A stretch of DNA of 64,000 bases from Euwallacea fornicatus (Eukaryota > Arthropoda > Insecta > Coleoptera > Curculionidae), in contig NW_027096024.1 of NCBI RefSeq assembly GCF_040115645.1, forward strand, positions 789,382 to 853,381. Direction: 5' to 3'. Below the pieces are notes generated by a model. That model saw nothing but the letters and a program-made list of their open reading frames with translations, was not told the DNA's origin and ran no database searches. Positions 15,551 through 29,497 of this stretch are shown piece by piece (position 1 is the stretch's first letter; every line of letters begins with the position of its first letter). The position numbers and the translations under genes were made by a program.

Positions 15551-16196
15551 TCTTTTCAAACTTTGAAGCTCGATAACTTCGGCAAATGTGGACCAAATTT
15601 CTTAAACAAAGTGTCAAAGTAATCACCTCAACGAGATTTTGAAGATGTCACAACACATCATGATTACATCTTGTTGAACTTCCAAGAAAAATAGTACTTT
15701 ATGTGCTCAAACACACAACTTTTGTGACTTTTCAAACATTGAAGATCGATAGCTTCGGCAAATGAAGACCAAATTTGTTAAACAAAGTGTCAAATTAATC
15801 AGCTCGACGAGATTTTGAATATGTCACAACACATCATGATTGCATCTTGTTGAATTTCCAAGAAAAATAGTACTTTATGTGCTCAAACACACATATTTTG
15901 TGACTTTTCAAACTTTGAAGCTCGATAACTTCGGCAAATGTGGACCAAATTTCTTAAACAAAGTGTCAAAGTAATCACTTCAACGAGATTTTGAAGATAT
16001 CACAACACATCTTGATTACATCTTGTTGAACTTCCAAGAAAAATAGTACTTTATGTGCTCAAACACACAACTTTTGTGACTTTTCAAACTTTGAAGCTCG
16101 ATAGCTTCGGCAAATGAAGACCAAATTTGTTAAACAAAGTGTCAAATTAATCAGCTCGACGAGATTTTGAAGATGTCACAACACATCATGATTACA

Positions 16197-18190
16197 TCTT
16201 GTTGAACTTCCAGGAAAAATAGTACTTTATGTGCTCAAACACACAACTTTTGTGACTTTTCAAACTTTGAAGCTCGATAGCTTCGGCAAATGAAGACCAA
16301 ATTTGTTAAACAAAGTGTCAAATTAATCAGCTCGACGAGATCTTTAAAATGATACAACACACCATGATTACATCTTGTTGAACTTCCAGGCAAAATAGTA
16401 CTTTATGTGCTCAAACACACAACTTTTGTGACTTTTCAAACTTTGAAGCTCGATAGCTTCGGCAAATGAAGACCAAATTTGTTAAACAAAGTGTCAAATT
16501 AATCAGCTCGACGAGATCTTTAAAATGATACAACACACCATGATTACATATTGTTGAACTTCCAAGAAAAATAGTACTTTAAGTGCTCAAACACACAACT
16601 TTTGTGACTTTTCAAACTTTGAAGCTCGATAACTTCGGGAATTGTGAACCAAAGTTCTTAAACAAAGTGTCAAATTAATCAGCTCCACGAAATTTTGAAG
16701 ATGTCACAACACATCATGATTGCATCTTGTTGAATTTCCAAGAAAAATAGTACTTTATGTGCTCAAACACACAACTTTTGTGACTTTTCAAACTTTGAAG
16801 CTCGATAACTTCGGCATATGTGGACCAAATTTCTTAAACAAAGTGTCAAAGTAATCACCTCAACGAGATTTTGAAGATGTCACAACACATCATGATTACA
16901 TCTTGTTGAACTTCCAGGAAAAATAGTACTTTATGTGCTCAAACACACAACTTTTGTGACTTTTCAAACTTTGAAGCTCGATAGCTTCGGCAAATGAAGA
17001 CCAAATTTGTTAAACAAAGTGTCAAATTAATCAGCTCGACGAGATCTTTAAAATGATACAACACACCATGATTACATCTTGTTGAACTTCCAGGCAAAAT
17101 AGTACTTTATGTGCTCAAACACACAACTTTTGTGACTTTTCAAACTTTGAAGCTCGATAGCTTCGGCAAATGAAGACCAAATTTGTTAAACAAAGTGTCA
17201 AATTAATCAGCTCGACGAGATCTTTAAAATGATACAACGCACCATGATTACATATTGTTGAACTTCCAAGAAAAATAGTACTTTAAGTGCTCAAACACAC
17301 AACTTTTGTGACTTTTCAAACTTTGAAGCTCGATAACTTCGGGAATTGTGAACCAAATTTCTTAAACAAAGTGTCAAATTAATCAGCTCCACGAAATTTT
17401 GAAGATGTCACAACACATCATGATTGCATCTTGTTGAATTTCCAAGAAAAATAGTACTTTATGTGCTCAAACACACAACTTTTGTGACTTTTCAAACTTT
17501 GAAGCTCGATAACTTCGGCATATGTGGACCAAATTTCTTAAACAAAGTGTCAAAGTAATCACCTCAACGAGATTTTGAAGATGTCACAACACATCATGAT
17601 TACATCTTGTTGAACTTCCAGGAAAAATAGTACTTTATGTGCTCAAACACACAACTTTTGTGACTTTTCAAACTTTGAAGCTCGATAGCTTCGGCAAATG
17701 AAGACCAAATTTGTTAAACAAAGTGTCAAATTAATCAGCTCGACGAGATCTTTAAAATGATACAACACACCATGATTACATATTGTTGAACTTCCAAGAA
17801 AAATAGTACTTTATGTGCTCAAACACACAACTTTTGTGACTTTTCAAACTTTGAAGCTCGATAGCTTCGGCAAATGAAGACCAAATTTCTTAAACAAAAT
17901 GTCAAATTAATCAGCTCGACGAGATCTTTAAAATGACACAACACATCATCATTGCACCTTGTTGAACTTCCAAGAAAAATAGTACATTATGTGCTCAAAC
18001 ACACAACTTTTGTGATTTTTCAAACTTTGAAGCTCGATAACTTTGGCAAATGTGGACCAAATTTGTTAACCAAAGTGTCAAAGTAATCACCTCAACGAGA
18101 TTTTGAAGATGTCACAACACATCATGATTACATCTTGTTGAACTTCCAAGAAAAATAGTACTTTATGTGCTCAAACACACAACTTTTGTG
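16197..18190. repeat. Satellite 1 segment, partner of 13557-15550
   Basis: This is the second copy of the 2640-bp offset duplication. After about 18190 the monomer order no longer follows the first copy. Confidence 0.8.
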
Positions 18191-21100
18191 ACTTTTCAAA
18201 CATTGAAGATCGATAGCTTCGGCAAATGAAGACCAAATTTCTTAAACAAAATGTCAAATTAATCAGCTCGACGAGATCTTTAAAATGACACAACACATCA
18301 TCATTGCACCTTGTTGAACTTCCAAGAAAAATAGTACATTATGTGCTCAAACACACAACTTTTGTGATTTTTCAAACTTTGAAGCTCGATAACTTTGGCA
18401 AATGTGGACCAAATTTCTTAAACAAAGTGTCAAAGTAATCACCTCAACGAGATTTTGAAGATGTCACAACACATCATGATTACATCTTGTTGAACTTCCA
18501 AGAAAAATAGTACTTTATGTGCTCAAACACACAACTTTTGTGACTTTTCAAACATTGAAGATCGATAGCTTCGGCAAATGAAGACCAAATTTGTTAAACA
18601 AAGTGTCAAATTAATCAGCTCGACGAGATTTTGAATATGTCACAACACATCATGATTGCATCTTGTTGAATTTCCAAGAAAAATAGTACTTTATGTGCTC
18701 AAACACACATATTTTGTGACTTTTCAAACTTTGAAGCTCGATAACTTCGGCAAATGTGGACCAAATTTCTTAAACAAAGTGTCAAAGTAATCACCTCAAC
18801 GAGATTTTGAAGATATCACAACACATCTTGATTACATCTTGTTGAACTTCCAAGAAAAATAGTACTTTATGTGCTCAAACACACAACTTTTGTGACTTTT
18901 CAAACTTTGAAGCTCGATAGCTTCGGCAAATGAAGACCAAATTTGTTAAACAAAGTGTCAAATTAATCAGCTCGACGAGATTTTGAAGATGTCACAACAC
19001 ATCATGATTGCATCTTGTTGAATTTCCAAGAAAAATAGTACTTTATGTGCTCAAACACACAACTTTTGTGACTTTTCAAACTTTGAAGCTCGATAGCTTC
19101 GGCAAATGAAGACCAAATTTGTTAAACAAAGTGTCAAATTAATCAGCTCGACGAGATTTTGAAGATGTCACAACACATCATGATTGCATCTTGTTGAATT
19201 TCCAAGAAAAATAGTACTTTAAGTGCTCAAACACACAACTTTTGTGACTTTTCAAACTTTGAAGTTCGATAACTTCGGGAATTGTGAACCAAATTTCTTA
19301 AACAAAGTGTCAAATTAATCAGCTCCACGAAATTTTGAAGATGTCACAACACATCATGATTGCATCTTGTTGAATTTCCAAGAAAAATAGTACTTTATGT
19401 GCTCAAACACACATAATTTGTGACTTTTCAAACTTTGAAGCTCGATAACTTTGGCAAATGTGGACCAAATTTGTTAACCAAAGTGTCAAATTAATCAGCT
19501 CGACGAGATCTTTAAAATGACACAACACATCATCATTGCACCTTGTTGAACTTCTAAGAAAAATAGTACATTATGTGCTCAAACACACAACTTTTGTGAC
19601 TTTTCAAATTTTGAAGCTCGATAACTTCGGCAAATGTGGACCAAATTTCTTAAACAAAGTGTCAAAGTAATCACCTCAACGAGATTTTGAAGATGTCACA
19701 ACACATCATGATTGCATCTTGTTGAATTTCCAAGAAAAATAGTACTTTATATGCTGAAACACACAACTTTTGTGACTTTTCAAACTTTGAAGCTCGATAA
19801 CTTCGGCATATGTGGACCAAATTTCTTAAACAAAGTGTCAAAGTAATCACCTCAACGAGATTTTGAAGATGTCACAACACATCATGATTACATCTTGTTG
19901 AACTTCCAGGAAAAATAGTACTTTATGTGCTCAAACACACAACTTTTGTGACTTTTCAAACTTTGAAGCTCGATAGCTTCGGCAAATGAAGACCAAATTT
20001 GTTAAACAAAGTGTCAAATTAATCAGCTCGACGAGATCTTTAAAATGATACAACACACCATGATTACATCTTGTTGAACTTCCAGGCAAAATAGTACTTT
20101 ATGTGCTCAAACACACAACTTTTGTGACTTTTCAAACTTTGAAGCTCGATAGCTTCGGCAAATGAAGACCAAATTTGTTAAACAAAGTGTCAAAGTAATC
20201 ACCTCAACGAGATTTTGAAGATATCACAACACATCTTGATTACATCTTGTTGAACTTCCAAGAAAAATAGTACTTTATGTGCTCAAACACACAACTTTTG
20301 TGACTTTTCAAACTTTGAAGCTCGATAGCTTCGGCAAATGAAGACCAAATTTCTTAAACAAAATGTCAAATTAATCAGCTCGACGAGATCTTTAAAATGA
20401 TACAACACACCATGATTACATATTGTTGAACTTCCAAGAAAAATAGTACTTTATGTGCTCAAACACACAACTTTTGTGACTTTTCAAACTTTGAAGCTCG
20501 ATAGCTTCGGCAAATGAAGACCAAATTTCTTAAACAAAATGTCAAATTAATCAGCTCGACGAGATCTTTAAAATGACACAACACATCATCATTGCACCTT
20601 GTTGAACTTCCAAGAAAAATAGTACTTTATGTGCTCAAACACCCAACTTTTGTGACTTTTCAAACATTGAAGCTCGATAGCTTCGGCAAATGAAGACCAA
20701 ATTTGTTAAACAAAGTGTCAAATTAATCAGCTCGACGAGATTTTGAATATGTCACAACACATCATGATTGCATCTTGTTGAATTTCCAAGAAAAATAGTA
20801 CTTTATGTGCTCAAACACACATATTTTGTGACTTTTCAAACTTTGAAGCTCGATAACTTCGGCAAATGTGGACCAAATTTCTTAAACAAAGTGTCAAAGT
20901 AATCACCGCAACGAGATTTTGAAGATATCACAACACATCTTGATTACATCTTGTTGAACTTCCAAGAAAAATAGTACTTTATGTGCTCAAACACACAACT
21001 TTTGTGACTTTTCAAACTTTGAAGCTCGATAGCTTCGGCAAATGAAGACCAAATTTGTTAAACAAAGTGTCAAATTAATCAGCTCGACGAGATTTTGAAG

Positions 21101-21289
21101 ATGTCACAACACATCATGATTGCATCTTGTTGAATTTCCAAGAAAAATAGTACTTTATGTGCTCAAACACACAACTTTTGTGACTTTTCAAACTTTGAAG
21201 CTCGATAGCTTCGGCAAATGAAGACAAAATTTGTTAAACAAAGTGTCAAATTAATCAGCTCGACGAGATCTTTAAAATGATACAACACA

Positions 21290-24200
21290 CCATGAGTGCA
21301 TCTTGTTGAACTTCCAAGAGAAATAGTTCTTTATGTGCTCAAACACACATATTTTGTGACTTTTCAAACTTTGAAGCTCGATAACTTCGGCAAATGTGGA
21401 CCAAATTTCTTAAACAAAGTGTCAAAGTAATCACCTCAACGAGATTTTGAAGATATCACAACACATCTTGATTGCATCTTGTTGAACTTCCAGGAAAAAT
21501 AGTACTTTATGTGCTCTAACAAACAACTTTTGTGACTTTTCAAACTTTGAAGCTCGATAACTTCGGCAAATGTGGACCAAATTTGTTAACCAAAGTGTCA
21601 AATTAATCAGCTCGACGAGATCTTTAAAATGACACAACAGATCATTATTACATCTTGTTGAACTTCCAAGAAAAATAGTACTTTATGTGCTCAATCACAC
21701 AACTTTTGTGACTTTTCAAACTTTGAAGCTCGATAACTTCGGGAATTGTGAACCAAATTTCTTAAACAAAGTGTCAAATTAATCAGCTCCACGAAATTTT
21801 GAAGATGTCACAACACATCATGATTGCCTCTTGTTGAATTTCCAAGAAAAATAGTACTCTATGTGCTCAAACACAACTTTTGTGTCTTTTCAAGTTTTGA
21901 AGCTCGATTACTTCGGCAAATGGGGACCAAATTTGTTAAACAGAGTGTCAAATTAATCACCTCAACGAGATTTTGAAGATGTCACAACACATCATGATTA
22001 CATCTTGTTGAATTTCCAACAAAAATAGTACTTTATGTGCTCAAACACAACTTTTGTGACTTTTCAAACTTTGAAGCTCGATAACTTCGGCAAATGTGGA
22101 CCAAATTTCTTAAACAAAGTGTCAAAGTAATCACCTCAACGAGATTTTGAAGATATCATAACACATCGTGATTGCATCTTGTTGAACTTCCAAGAAAAAT
22201 AGTACTTAATGTGCTCAAACACACATATTTTGTGACTTTTCAAACTTTGAAGCTCGATAACTTTGGCAAATGTGGACCAAATTTCTTAAACAAAGTGTCA
22301 AAGTAATCACCTCAACGAGATTTTGAAGATGTCACAACACATCATGATTGCATCTTGTTGAATTTCCAAGAAAAATAGTACTTTATGAGCTCAAACACAC
22401 ATATTTTGTGACTTTTCAAACTTTGAAGCTCGATAACTTTGGCAAATGTGGACCAAATTTCTTAAACAAAGTGTCAAAGTAATCACCTCAACGAGATTTT
22501 GAAAATGTCACAACACATCATGATTACATCTTGTTGAACTTCCAGGAAAAATAGTACTTTGTGTGCTCAAACACACAACTTTTGTGACTTTTCAAACTTT
22601 GAAGCTCGATAACTTCGGCAAATGTGGACCAAATTTGTTAACCAAAGTGTCAAATTAATCAGCTCGACGAGATCTTTAAAATGACACAACACATCATCAT
22701 TGCATCTTGTTGAACTTCCAAGAAAAATAGTACATTATGTGCTCAAACACACAACTTTTGTGACTTTTCAAACTTTGAAGCTCGATAGCTTCGGCAAATG
22801 AAGACCAAATTTGTTAAACAAAGTGTCAAATTAATCAGCTCGACGAGATTTTGAAGATGTCACAACACATCATGATTGCATCTTGTTGAATTTCCAAGAA
22901 AAATAGTACTTTATGTGCTCAAACACACAACTTTTGTGACTTTTCAAACTTTGAAGCTCGATAGCTTCGGCAAATGAAGACCAAATTTGTTAAACAAAGT
23001 GTCAAATTAATCAGCTCGACGAGATTTTGAAGATGTCACAACACATCATGATTGCATCTTGTTGAACTTCCAAGAAAAATAGTTCTTTATGTGCTCAAAC
23101 ACACATATTTTGTGACTTTTCAAACTTTGAAGCTCGATAACTTCGGCAAATGTGGACCAAATTTCTTAAACAAAGTGTCAAAGTAATCACCTCAACGAGA
23201 TTTTGAAGATGTCACAACACATCATGATTGCATCTTGTTGAATTTCCAAGAAAAATAGTACTTTATGAGCTCAAACACACATATTTTGTGACTTTTCAAA
23301 CTTTGAAGCTCGATAACTTTGGCAAATGTGGACCAAATTTGTTAACCAAAGTGTCAAAGTAATCACCTCAACGAGATTTTGAAGATGTCACAACACATCA
23401 TGATTACATCTTGTTGAACTTCCAAGAAAAATAGTACTTTATGTGCTCAAACACACAACTTTTGTGTCTTTTCAAACTTTGAAGCTCGATAACTTCGGCA
23501 AATGTGGACCAAATTTCTTAAACAAAGTGTCAAAGTAATCACCTCAACGAGATTTTGAAGATGTCACAACACATCATGATTACATCTTGTTGAACTTCCA
23601 AGAAAAATAGTACTTTATGTGCTCAAACACACAACTTTTGTGACTTTTCAAACATTGAAGCTCGATAGCTTCGGCAAATGAAGACCAAATTTGTTAAACA
23701 AAGTGTCAAATTAATCAGCTCGACGAGATTTTGAATATGTCACAACACATCATGATTGCATCTTGTTGAATTTCCAAGAAAAATAGTACTTTATGTGCTC
23801 AAACACACACATTTTGTGACTTTTCAAACTTTGAAGCTCGATAACTTCGGCAAATGTGGACCAAATTTCTTAAACAAAGTGTCAAAGTAATCACCTCAAC
23901 GAGATTTTGAAGATATCACAACACATCTTGATTACATCTTGTTGAACTTCCAAGAAAAATAGTACTTTATGTGCTCAAACACACAACTTTTGTGACTTTT
24001 CAAACTTTGAAGCTCGATAGCTTCGGCAAATGAAGACCAAATTTCTTAAACAAAATGTCAAATTAATCAGCTCGACGAGATCTTTAAAATGATACAACAC
24101 ACCATGATTACATATTGTTGAACTTCCAAGAAAAATAGTACTTTATGTGCTCAAACACACAACTTTTGTGACTTTTCAAACTTTGAAGCTCGATAGCTTC

Positions 24201-27200
24201 GGCAAATGAAGACCAAATTTCTTAAACAAAATGTCAAATTAATCAGCTCGACGAGATCTTTAAAATGACACAACACATCATCATTGCACCTTGTTGAATT
24301 TCCAAGAAAAATAGTACTTTATGTGCTCAAACACACATATTTTGTGACTTTTCAAACTTTGAAGCTCGATAACTTCGGCATATGTGGACCAAATTTCTTA
24401 AACAAAGTGTCAAAGTAATCACCTCAACGAGATTTTGAAGATATCACAACACATCTTGATTACATCTTGTTGAACTTCCAAGAAAAATAGTACTTTATGT
24501 GCTCAAACACACAACTTTTGTGACTTTTCAAACTTTGAAGCTCGATAGCTTCGGCAAATGAAGACCAAATTTGTTAAACAAAGTGTCAAATTAATCAGCT
24601 CGACGAGATTTTGAAGATGTCACAACACATCATGATTGCATCTTGTTGCATTTCCAAGAAAAATAGTACTTTATGTGCTCAAACACACATATTTTGTGAC
24701 TTTTCAAACTTTGAAGCTCGATAACTTCGGCAAATGTGGACCAAATTTCTTAAACAAAGTATCAAAGTAATCACCTCAACGAGATTTTGAAGATGTCACA
24801 ACACACCATGATTACATCTTGTTGAACTTCCAAGAAAAATAGTACTTTATGTGCTCAAACACACAACTTTTGTGACTTTTCAAATTTTGAAGCTCGATAA
24901 CTTCGGCAAATGTGGACCAAATTTCTTAAACAAAGTGTCAAAGTAATCACCTCAACGAGATTTTGAAAATGTCACAACACATCATGATTACATCTTGTTG
25001 AACTTCCAGGAAAAATAGTACTTTGTGTGCTCAAACACACAACTTTTGTGACTTTTCAAACTTTGAAGCTCGATAACTTCGGCAAATGTGGACCAAATTT
25101 GTTAACCAAAGTGTCCAAATTAATCAGCTCGACGAGATCTTTAAAATGACACAACACATCATCATTGCATCTTGTTGAACTTCCAAGAAAAATAGTACAT
25201 TATGTGCTCAAACACACAACTTTTGTGACTTTTCAAACTTTGAAGCTCGATAGCATCGGCAAATGTGGACCAAATTTCTTAAACAAAGTGTCTAAGTAAT
25301 CACCTCAACGAGATTTTGAAGATGTCACAACACATCATGATTACATCTTGTTGAACTTCCAAGAAAAATAGTACTTTATGTGCTCAAACACACATATTTT
25401 GTGACTTTTGAAACTTTGAAGCTCGATAACTTCGGCAAATGTGGACCTAATTTCTTAAACAAAGTGTCAAAGTAATCACCTCAACGAGATTTTGAAGATA
25501 TCATAACACATCATGATTGCATCTTGTTAAATTTCCAAGAAAAATAGTACTTTATGTGCTCAAACACACATATTTTGTGACTTTTCAAACTTTGAAGCTC
25601 GATAACTTCGGCAAATGTGGACCAAATTTCTTAAACAAAGTGTCAAAGTAATCACCTCAACGAGATTTTGAAGATATCATAACACATCGTGGTTGCATCT
25701 TGTTGAACTTCCAAGAAAAATAGTACATTATGTGCTCAAACACACAACTTATGTGACTTTTCAAACTTTGAAGCTCGATAGCATCGGCAAATGTGGACCA
25801 AATTTCTTAAACAAAGTGTCAAATTAATCAGCTCCACGAAATTTTAAAGATGTCACAACACATCATGATTACATCTTGTTGAACTTCCAAGAAAAATAGT
25901 ACTTTATGTGCTCAAACACACAACTTTTGTGACTTTTCAAACTTTGAAGCTCGATAACTTCGGCAAATGTGGACCAAATTTCTTAAACAAAGTGTCAAAT
26001 TAATCAGCTCGAACGAGATTTTGAAGATGTTACAACACATCATGATTGCATCTTGTTGAATTTCCAAGAAAAATAGTACTTTATGTGCTCAAACACACAA
26101 CTTCTGTGACTTTTCAAACTTTGAAGCTCGATAACTTCGGCAAATGTGGACCAAATTTCTTAAACAAAGTGTCAAAGTAATCACCTCAACGAGATTTTGA
26201 AGATGTCACAACACATCTTCATTACATCTTGTTGAACTTCCAAGAAAAATAGTACTTTATGTGCTCAAACACACAACTTTTGTGACTTTTCAAACTTTGA
26301 AGCTCGATAGCTTCGGCAAATGAAGACCAAATTTGTTAAACAAAGTGTCAAATTAATCAGCTCGACGAGATTTTGAAGATGTCACAACACATCATGATTG
26401 CATCTTGTTGAACTTCCAAGAAAAATAGTACATTATGTGCTCAAACACACAACTTTTGTGACTTTTCAAACTTTGAAGCTCGATAGCATCGGCAAATGTG
26501 GACCAAATTTCTTAAACAAAGTGTCAAAGTAATCACCTCAACGAGATTTTGAAGATGTCACAACACATCATGATTACATCTTGTTGAACTTCCAAGAAAA
26601 ATAGTACTTTATGTGCTCAAACACACATATTTTGTGACTTTTCAAACTTTGAAGCTCGATAACTTCGGCAAATGTGGACCAAATTTCTTAAACAAAGTGT
26701 CAAAGTAATCACCTCAACGAGATTTTGAAGATATCATAACACATCGTGATTGCATCTTGTTGAACTTCCAAGAAAAATAGTACATTATGTGCTCAAACAC
26801 ACAACTTATGTGACTTTTCAAACTTTGAAGCTCGATAGCATCGGCAAATGTGGACCAAATTTCTTAAACAAAGTGTCAAATTAATCAGCTCCACGAAATT
26901 TTGAAGATGTCACAACACATCATGATTGCATCTTGTTGAATTTCCAAGAAAAATAGTACTTTATGTGCTCAAATACACAATTTTTGTGACTTTTCAAACT
27001 TTGAAGCTCGATAGCTTCGGCAAATGAAGACCAAATTTGTTAAACAAAGTGTCAAATTAATCAGCTCCACGAAATTTTGAAGATGTCACAACACATCATG
27101 ATTGCATCTTGTTGAATTTTCAAGAAAAATAGTACTCTATGTGCTCAAACACAACTTTTGTGTCTTTTCAAGTTTTGAAGCTCGATTACTTCGGCAAATG

Positions 27201-27561
27201 GGGACCAAATTTGTTAAACAAAGTATCAAATTAATCAGCTCGACTAGATTTCGAAGATGTCACAACGCATCATGATTGCATCTTGTTGAATTGCCAAGAA
27301 AAATAGTTCTTTATGTGTTCAAACACACAATTTTAGTGACTTTTCAAACTTTGAAGGTCGATAACTTCGGCAAATGAACTCACAATTTCATAAACAAAGT
27401 CGCAAATTAATCAGCTCGACAAGATCTTTCACATGATGTAACACATGATGATTGTATCTTGTCGAGTTTCCAAGAAAAATAGTTCTTTATGTGCTCAAAC
27501 ACACAACTTTGGGGACTTTTCAAACTTTGAAGCTCGATAACTTCCGCAAATAAACTCCAAA
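21290..27561. repeat. Divergent right edge of satellite 1
   Basis: From about 21290 the monomers lose higher-order regularity and gain private changes. There are 2-bp losses (CAAACACAACTT near 21868, 22045 and 27149), 1-bp gains (GTGTCCAAATT near 25113 and CTCGAACGAG near 26009) and many substitutions. The last monomers (27240-27561) are the most diverged, and the array stops at CCGCAAATAAACTCCAAA. Decay toward an edge is usual for satellites homogenised by unequal exchange. Confidence 0.8.
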
Positions 27562-28170
27562 GGACGTGTAAGCATTTGTACTCAAAATGTGCCCCAAGAA
27601 ATATCATGTTAAATTTTTCACCAAAGGTTTCTATGTTTACGAATACCTACTTGCCAAAATTTCAATCCCCCAGGCCTCACCGTTTGGGGCTGAGAATGGG
27701 TTAAAAGCAAAAAATTTAAATTGCGATATCTCTGGAACCGCTTATCGTACAACATGGATTCAAATATATGCTGAGAACATACCCTCTGTCCACGTTACCA
27801 TTTTTCGTCAGATTTTTCAAGTAAGGGCAAAGGACTGAAAATTAAAAAAATAATGTTTTTTTATTAGTTTTGTCTACTTATTGGTCTGGTACACCAATCA
27901 TTATTTTACACCGCGTAGAGGACATTGCGAAGCACCTACTCAATTTTTTTCAGATTTCTAAAATGGGTATTTGGCACCTAAAACCGTGAAAACTCGCCAA
28001 CGAACCCTTGCATTTGAGTTTTATAATTTTCATAACATTGTCAATTTTATTAAAGGAGTTATGAGTTCCCCCTACAATAGATATAATAATTATATAAGCA
28101 CATAAATGAAAAAAATGACCGACATACCAGATTGAAATAAACCTATTTGCACTTCCGAGGGAAGTCAGAG
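27562..28170. other. Unassigned sequence between satellite 1 and a LINE fragment
   Basis: No tandem structure or recognisable protein is visible. An 83-codon plus-strand frame lies at 27587-27838, but it has no motif I know, and it starts at the satellite edge. The stretch is AT-rich with T and A runs. It may be old transposon debris. No function is proposed. Confidence 0.5.
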
Positions 28171-28899
28171 TAATTCGGTTACTGTAAGTAGAGTAGGAAT
28201 GAAATTAAGTCGGATCCTAAGAAATTGTCGAAGACTTTAGTTGTTCTAAAACTCGAAAGGGTGAATAGGAGGATGGCCATAGGGATTGCAATGGCATACA
28301 GGACAGTCCCGACGACTGCAATAAAGCTAATCGCGGGACAAATACCCACGGACCTCGCAATTGAAGAGAGAACGATGATATACGAAAGGGGAGCGGGCAG
28401 TAGAGCTGAAGCTAGAAGGATGCTGTTCACAAAATGGCAGAGAAGATGGGACGAATATGAGGGATGGACGAAAGTCTTCGTCAAAGACCTAGAGAAATGG
28501 GTGAGTAGAAAGTTCAGGGGCCTGGACTATTGCATAACTCAGGCCTTGACAGGGCATGGAGTGTTTGGAAGCTACCTAAAGAGAATAGGGAAACAGAAGA
28601 CGTATGAGTGTTGGTGTTGCGAGGATGAGGACACGCCGGAGCATTCGATTTTTGTATGTGGAGAGCATGTTACAGAGAGAGAGAGAGGGCGCAAGAGAGA
28701 CTGGGGGGGATAACTGCGGAAAACATCGCTGAATGTCTGCAAAAGAACGAGGTGAGTTGGAGGGCAGTAACTGACATGCTGCGAGGTATTATAGGCAAGA
28801 AAGGAAAGGATGAAAGGGAAAGACAAAATAGAGCAAGAGCAGAAAAGAATATGATTGGAGCATAGGAGGAAAGAGAGTATCAGTTTGTACGAACTTACC
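28171..28899 (+). pseudogene. LINE copy G: C-terminal end of R1-clade ORF2, frameshifted
   Basis: The protein in frame from about 28245 to 28713 matches the C-terminal part of the other LINE ORF2 proteins here: RVNRRMAI, AYRTVP, the GWTKVFVKD block, TQALTGHGVFG, and a zinc finger with CWCC, then TPEH and VC (C-X2-C...H-X4-C). The frame then breaks inside a GA run at about 28673-28688. The homologous tail (ENIAECL...VTDMLRGI) continues in the frame of 28656-28865. Reverse transcriptase and endonuclease domains are absent, so this is a truncated, dead copy. The 5' boundary is uncertain, somewhere between 28171 and 28245. Confidence 0.85.
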
Positions 28900-29035
28900 A
28901 CCCTCCCTCTGAAGTAATGTCTAACGGCGGTTTCCGGAGGGGACCCAGGGTGAAGAGAGTAAGGTTTTTAGTGGGTGGGCACTACCCTTCAGGGGGCGAA
29001 TCCCACATAACCCGGCCGCCAGTCCATCAGGCCGT
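28900..29035 (+). repeat. LINE copy G 3'UTR, truncated
   Basis: The stretch shares the blocks GAAGTAATG, CGGCGGTT, GGTGAAGAGAG, TTTTAGTGGGT and GAATCCCACATAACC with the 3'UTRs of copies A, C and D. A short hairpin is present: arms CGGCC at 29013-29017 and GGCCG at 29030-29034. The usual CTCTAT-poly(A) end is missing; the sequence passes directly into a mariner-like transposase remnant. Confidence 0.85.
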
Positions 29036-29041
29036 AAAATA

Positions 29042-29497
29042 ATTGGTCCATATTTTATTGATGGCTCATTAAATGGAATAAAATATCAAAACTTCTTGAA
29101 TGAAAATTTGCCCTTATTATTGGAAGACATTAATTTAGAAACTCGACGTTCGATGTGGTTTCAGCATGATGGTTGCCCAGCTCATTGGGTTTTAATATCC
29201 CGAGAAATTTTACATCATAAATATCGCAATCGATGGATTGGACGAGATGGACCTACTCATTGGCCAGCACGATCGCCTGATCTTATCCCACTCGACTTTT
29301 TTTTATGGGGTTATCTCAAAGTAAAAGCGTATTCAAGAGTACCCACAACGCCCGAAAACATGATGGAAAGAATTAGAGATGCTTGTGTCTCTGTCATTCC
29401 CGAAGTGTTAGTGTCCACTCAACAAGCATTACAGATGCGCTTAAGAAAATGTATTGATGAAGGCGGTGGACATTTTGAACATTTGCTTCGTCATTAA
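29042..29497 (+). pseudogene. Mariner/Tc1-superfamily (IS630-type) DDE transposase, C-terminal remnant
   Basis: The open frame runs from about 29042 (IGPYFIDGSLNG) to a stop at 29495-29497. It shows two of the three catalytic motifs of IS630/Tc1/mariner transposases: WFQHDGCPAH with the second Asp, and RSPDLIPLDFFLWG with the third acidic residue, spaced 36 residues apart. Between them is WIGRDGPTHWPARSPD, typical of a mariner-like group widespread in insects. The N-terminal DNA-binding domain and the first catalytic Asp are missing, so the piece cannot encode an active enzyme. The reading frame itself is unbroken, which suggests a fairly young truncation. Confidence 0.88.

Larger units (their letters stand above)
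1..27561. repeat. Satellite 1: tandem array of a 176-bp monomer
   Basis: The same unit recurs every 176 bp, for example the TCTTGTTGAA anchor at 5, 181 and 357, giving about 156 copies; the array runs off the left edge. The unit is AT-rich and has no conserved reading frame. Two main monomer flavours alternate: one reads GATAGCTTCGGCAAATGAAG and the other GATAACTTCGGCAAATGTGG. Further diagnostic changes are TCCAGG versus TCCAAG, CACAACTTTT versus CACATATTTT, and GGGAATTGTG. Indels are almost absent until the right edge. Array length and monomer size suit a centromeric or pericentromeric insect satellite; that role is inference. Confidence 0.97.

Noticed and set aside
19264..19280. Possible CENP-B box in satellite 1 (TTCGATAACTTCGGGA)
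   Set aside because: The TTCG and CGGG spacing fits the core consensus, but the required internal A is C, and even this partial match is seen in one monomer only; usual monomers have CTCG and mostly CGGC.
1..27561. CRISPR-like appearance of regular repeats
   Set aside because: Units are 176 bp, contiguous and without unique spacers; the context is eukaryotic satellite DNA.
21431..27607. Short minus-strand frames in satellite 1 (21431-21637 and 27407-27607)
   Set aside because: They appear only where single monomers lost a stop by mutation and have no conserved content.
27587..27838. 83-codon frame just past satellite 1 as a host gene
   Set aside because: It has no recognisable motif, no supporting signals, and a start at the satellite edge in repeat-derived sequence.
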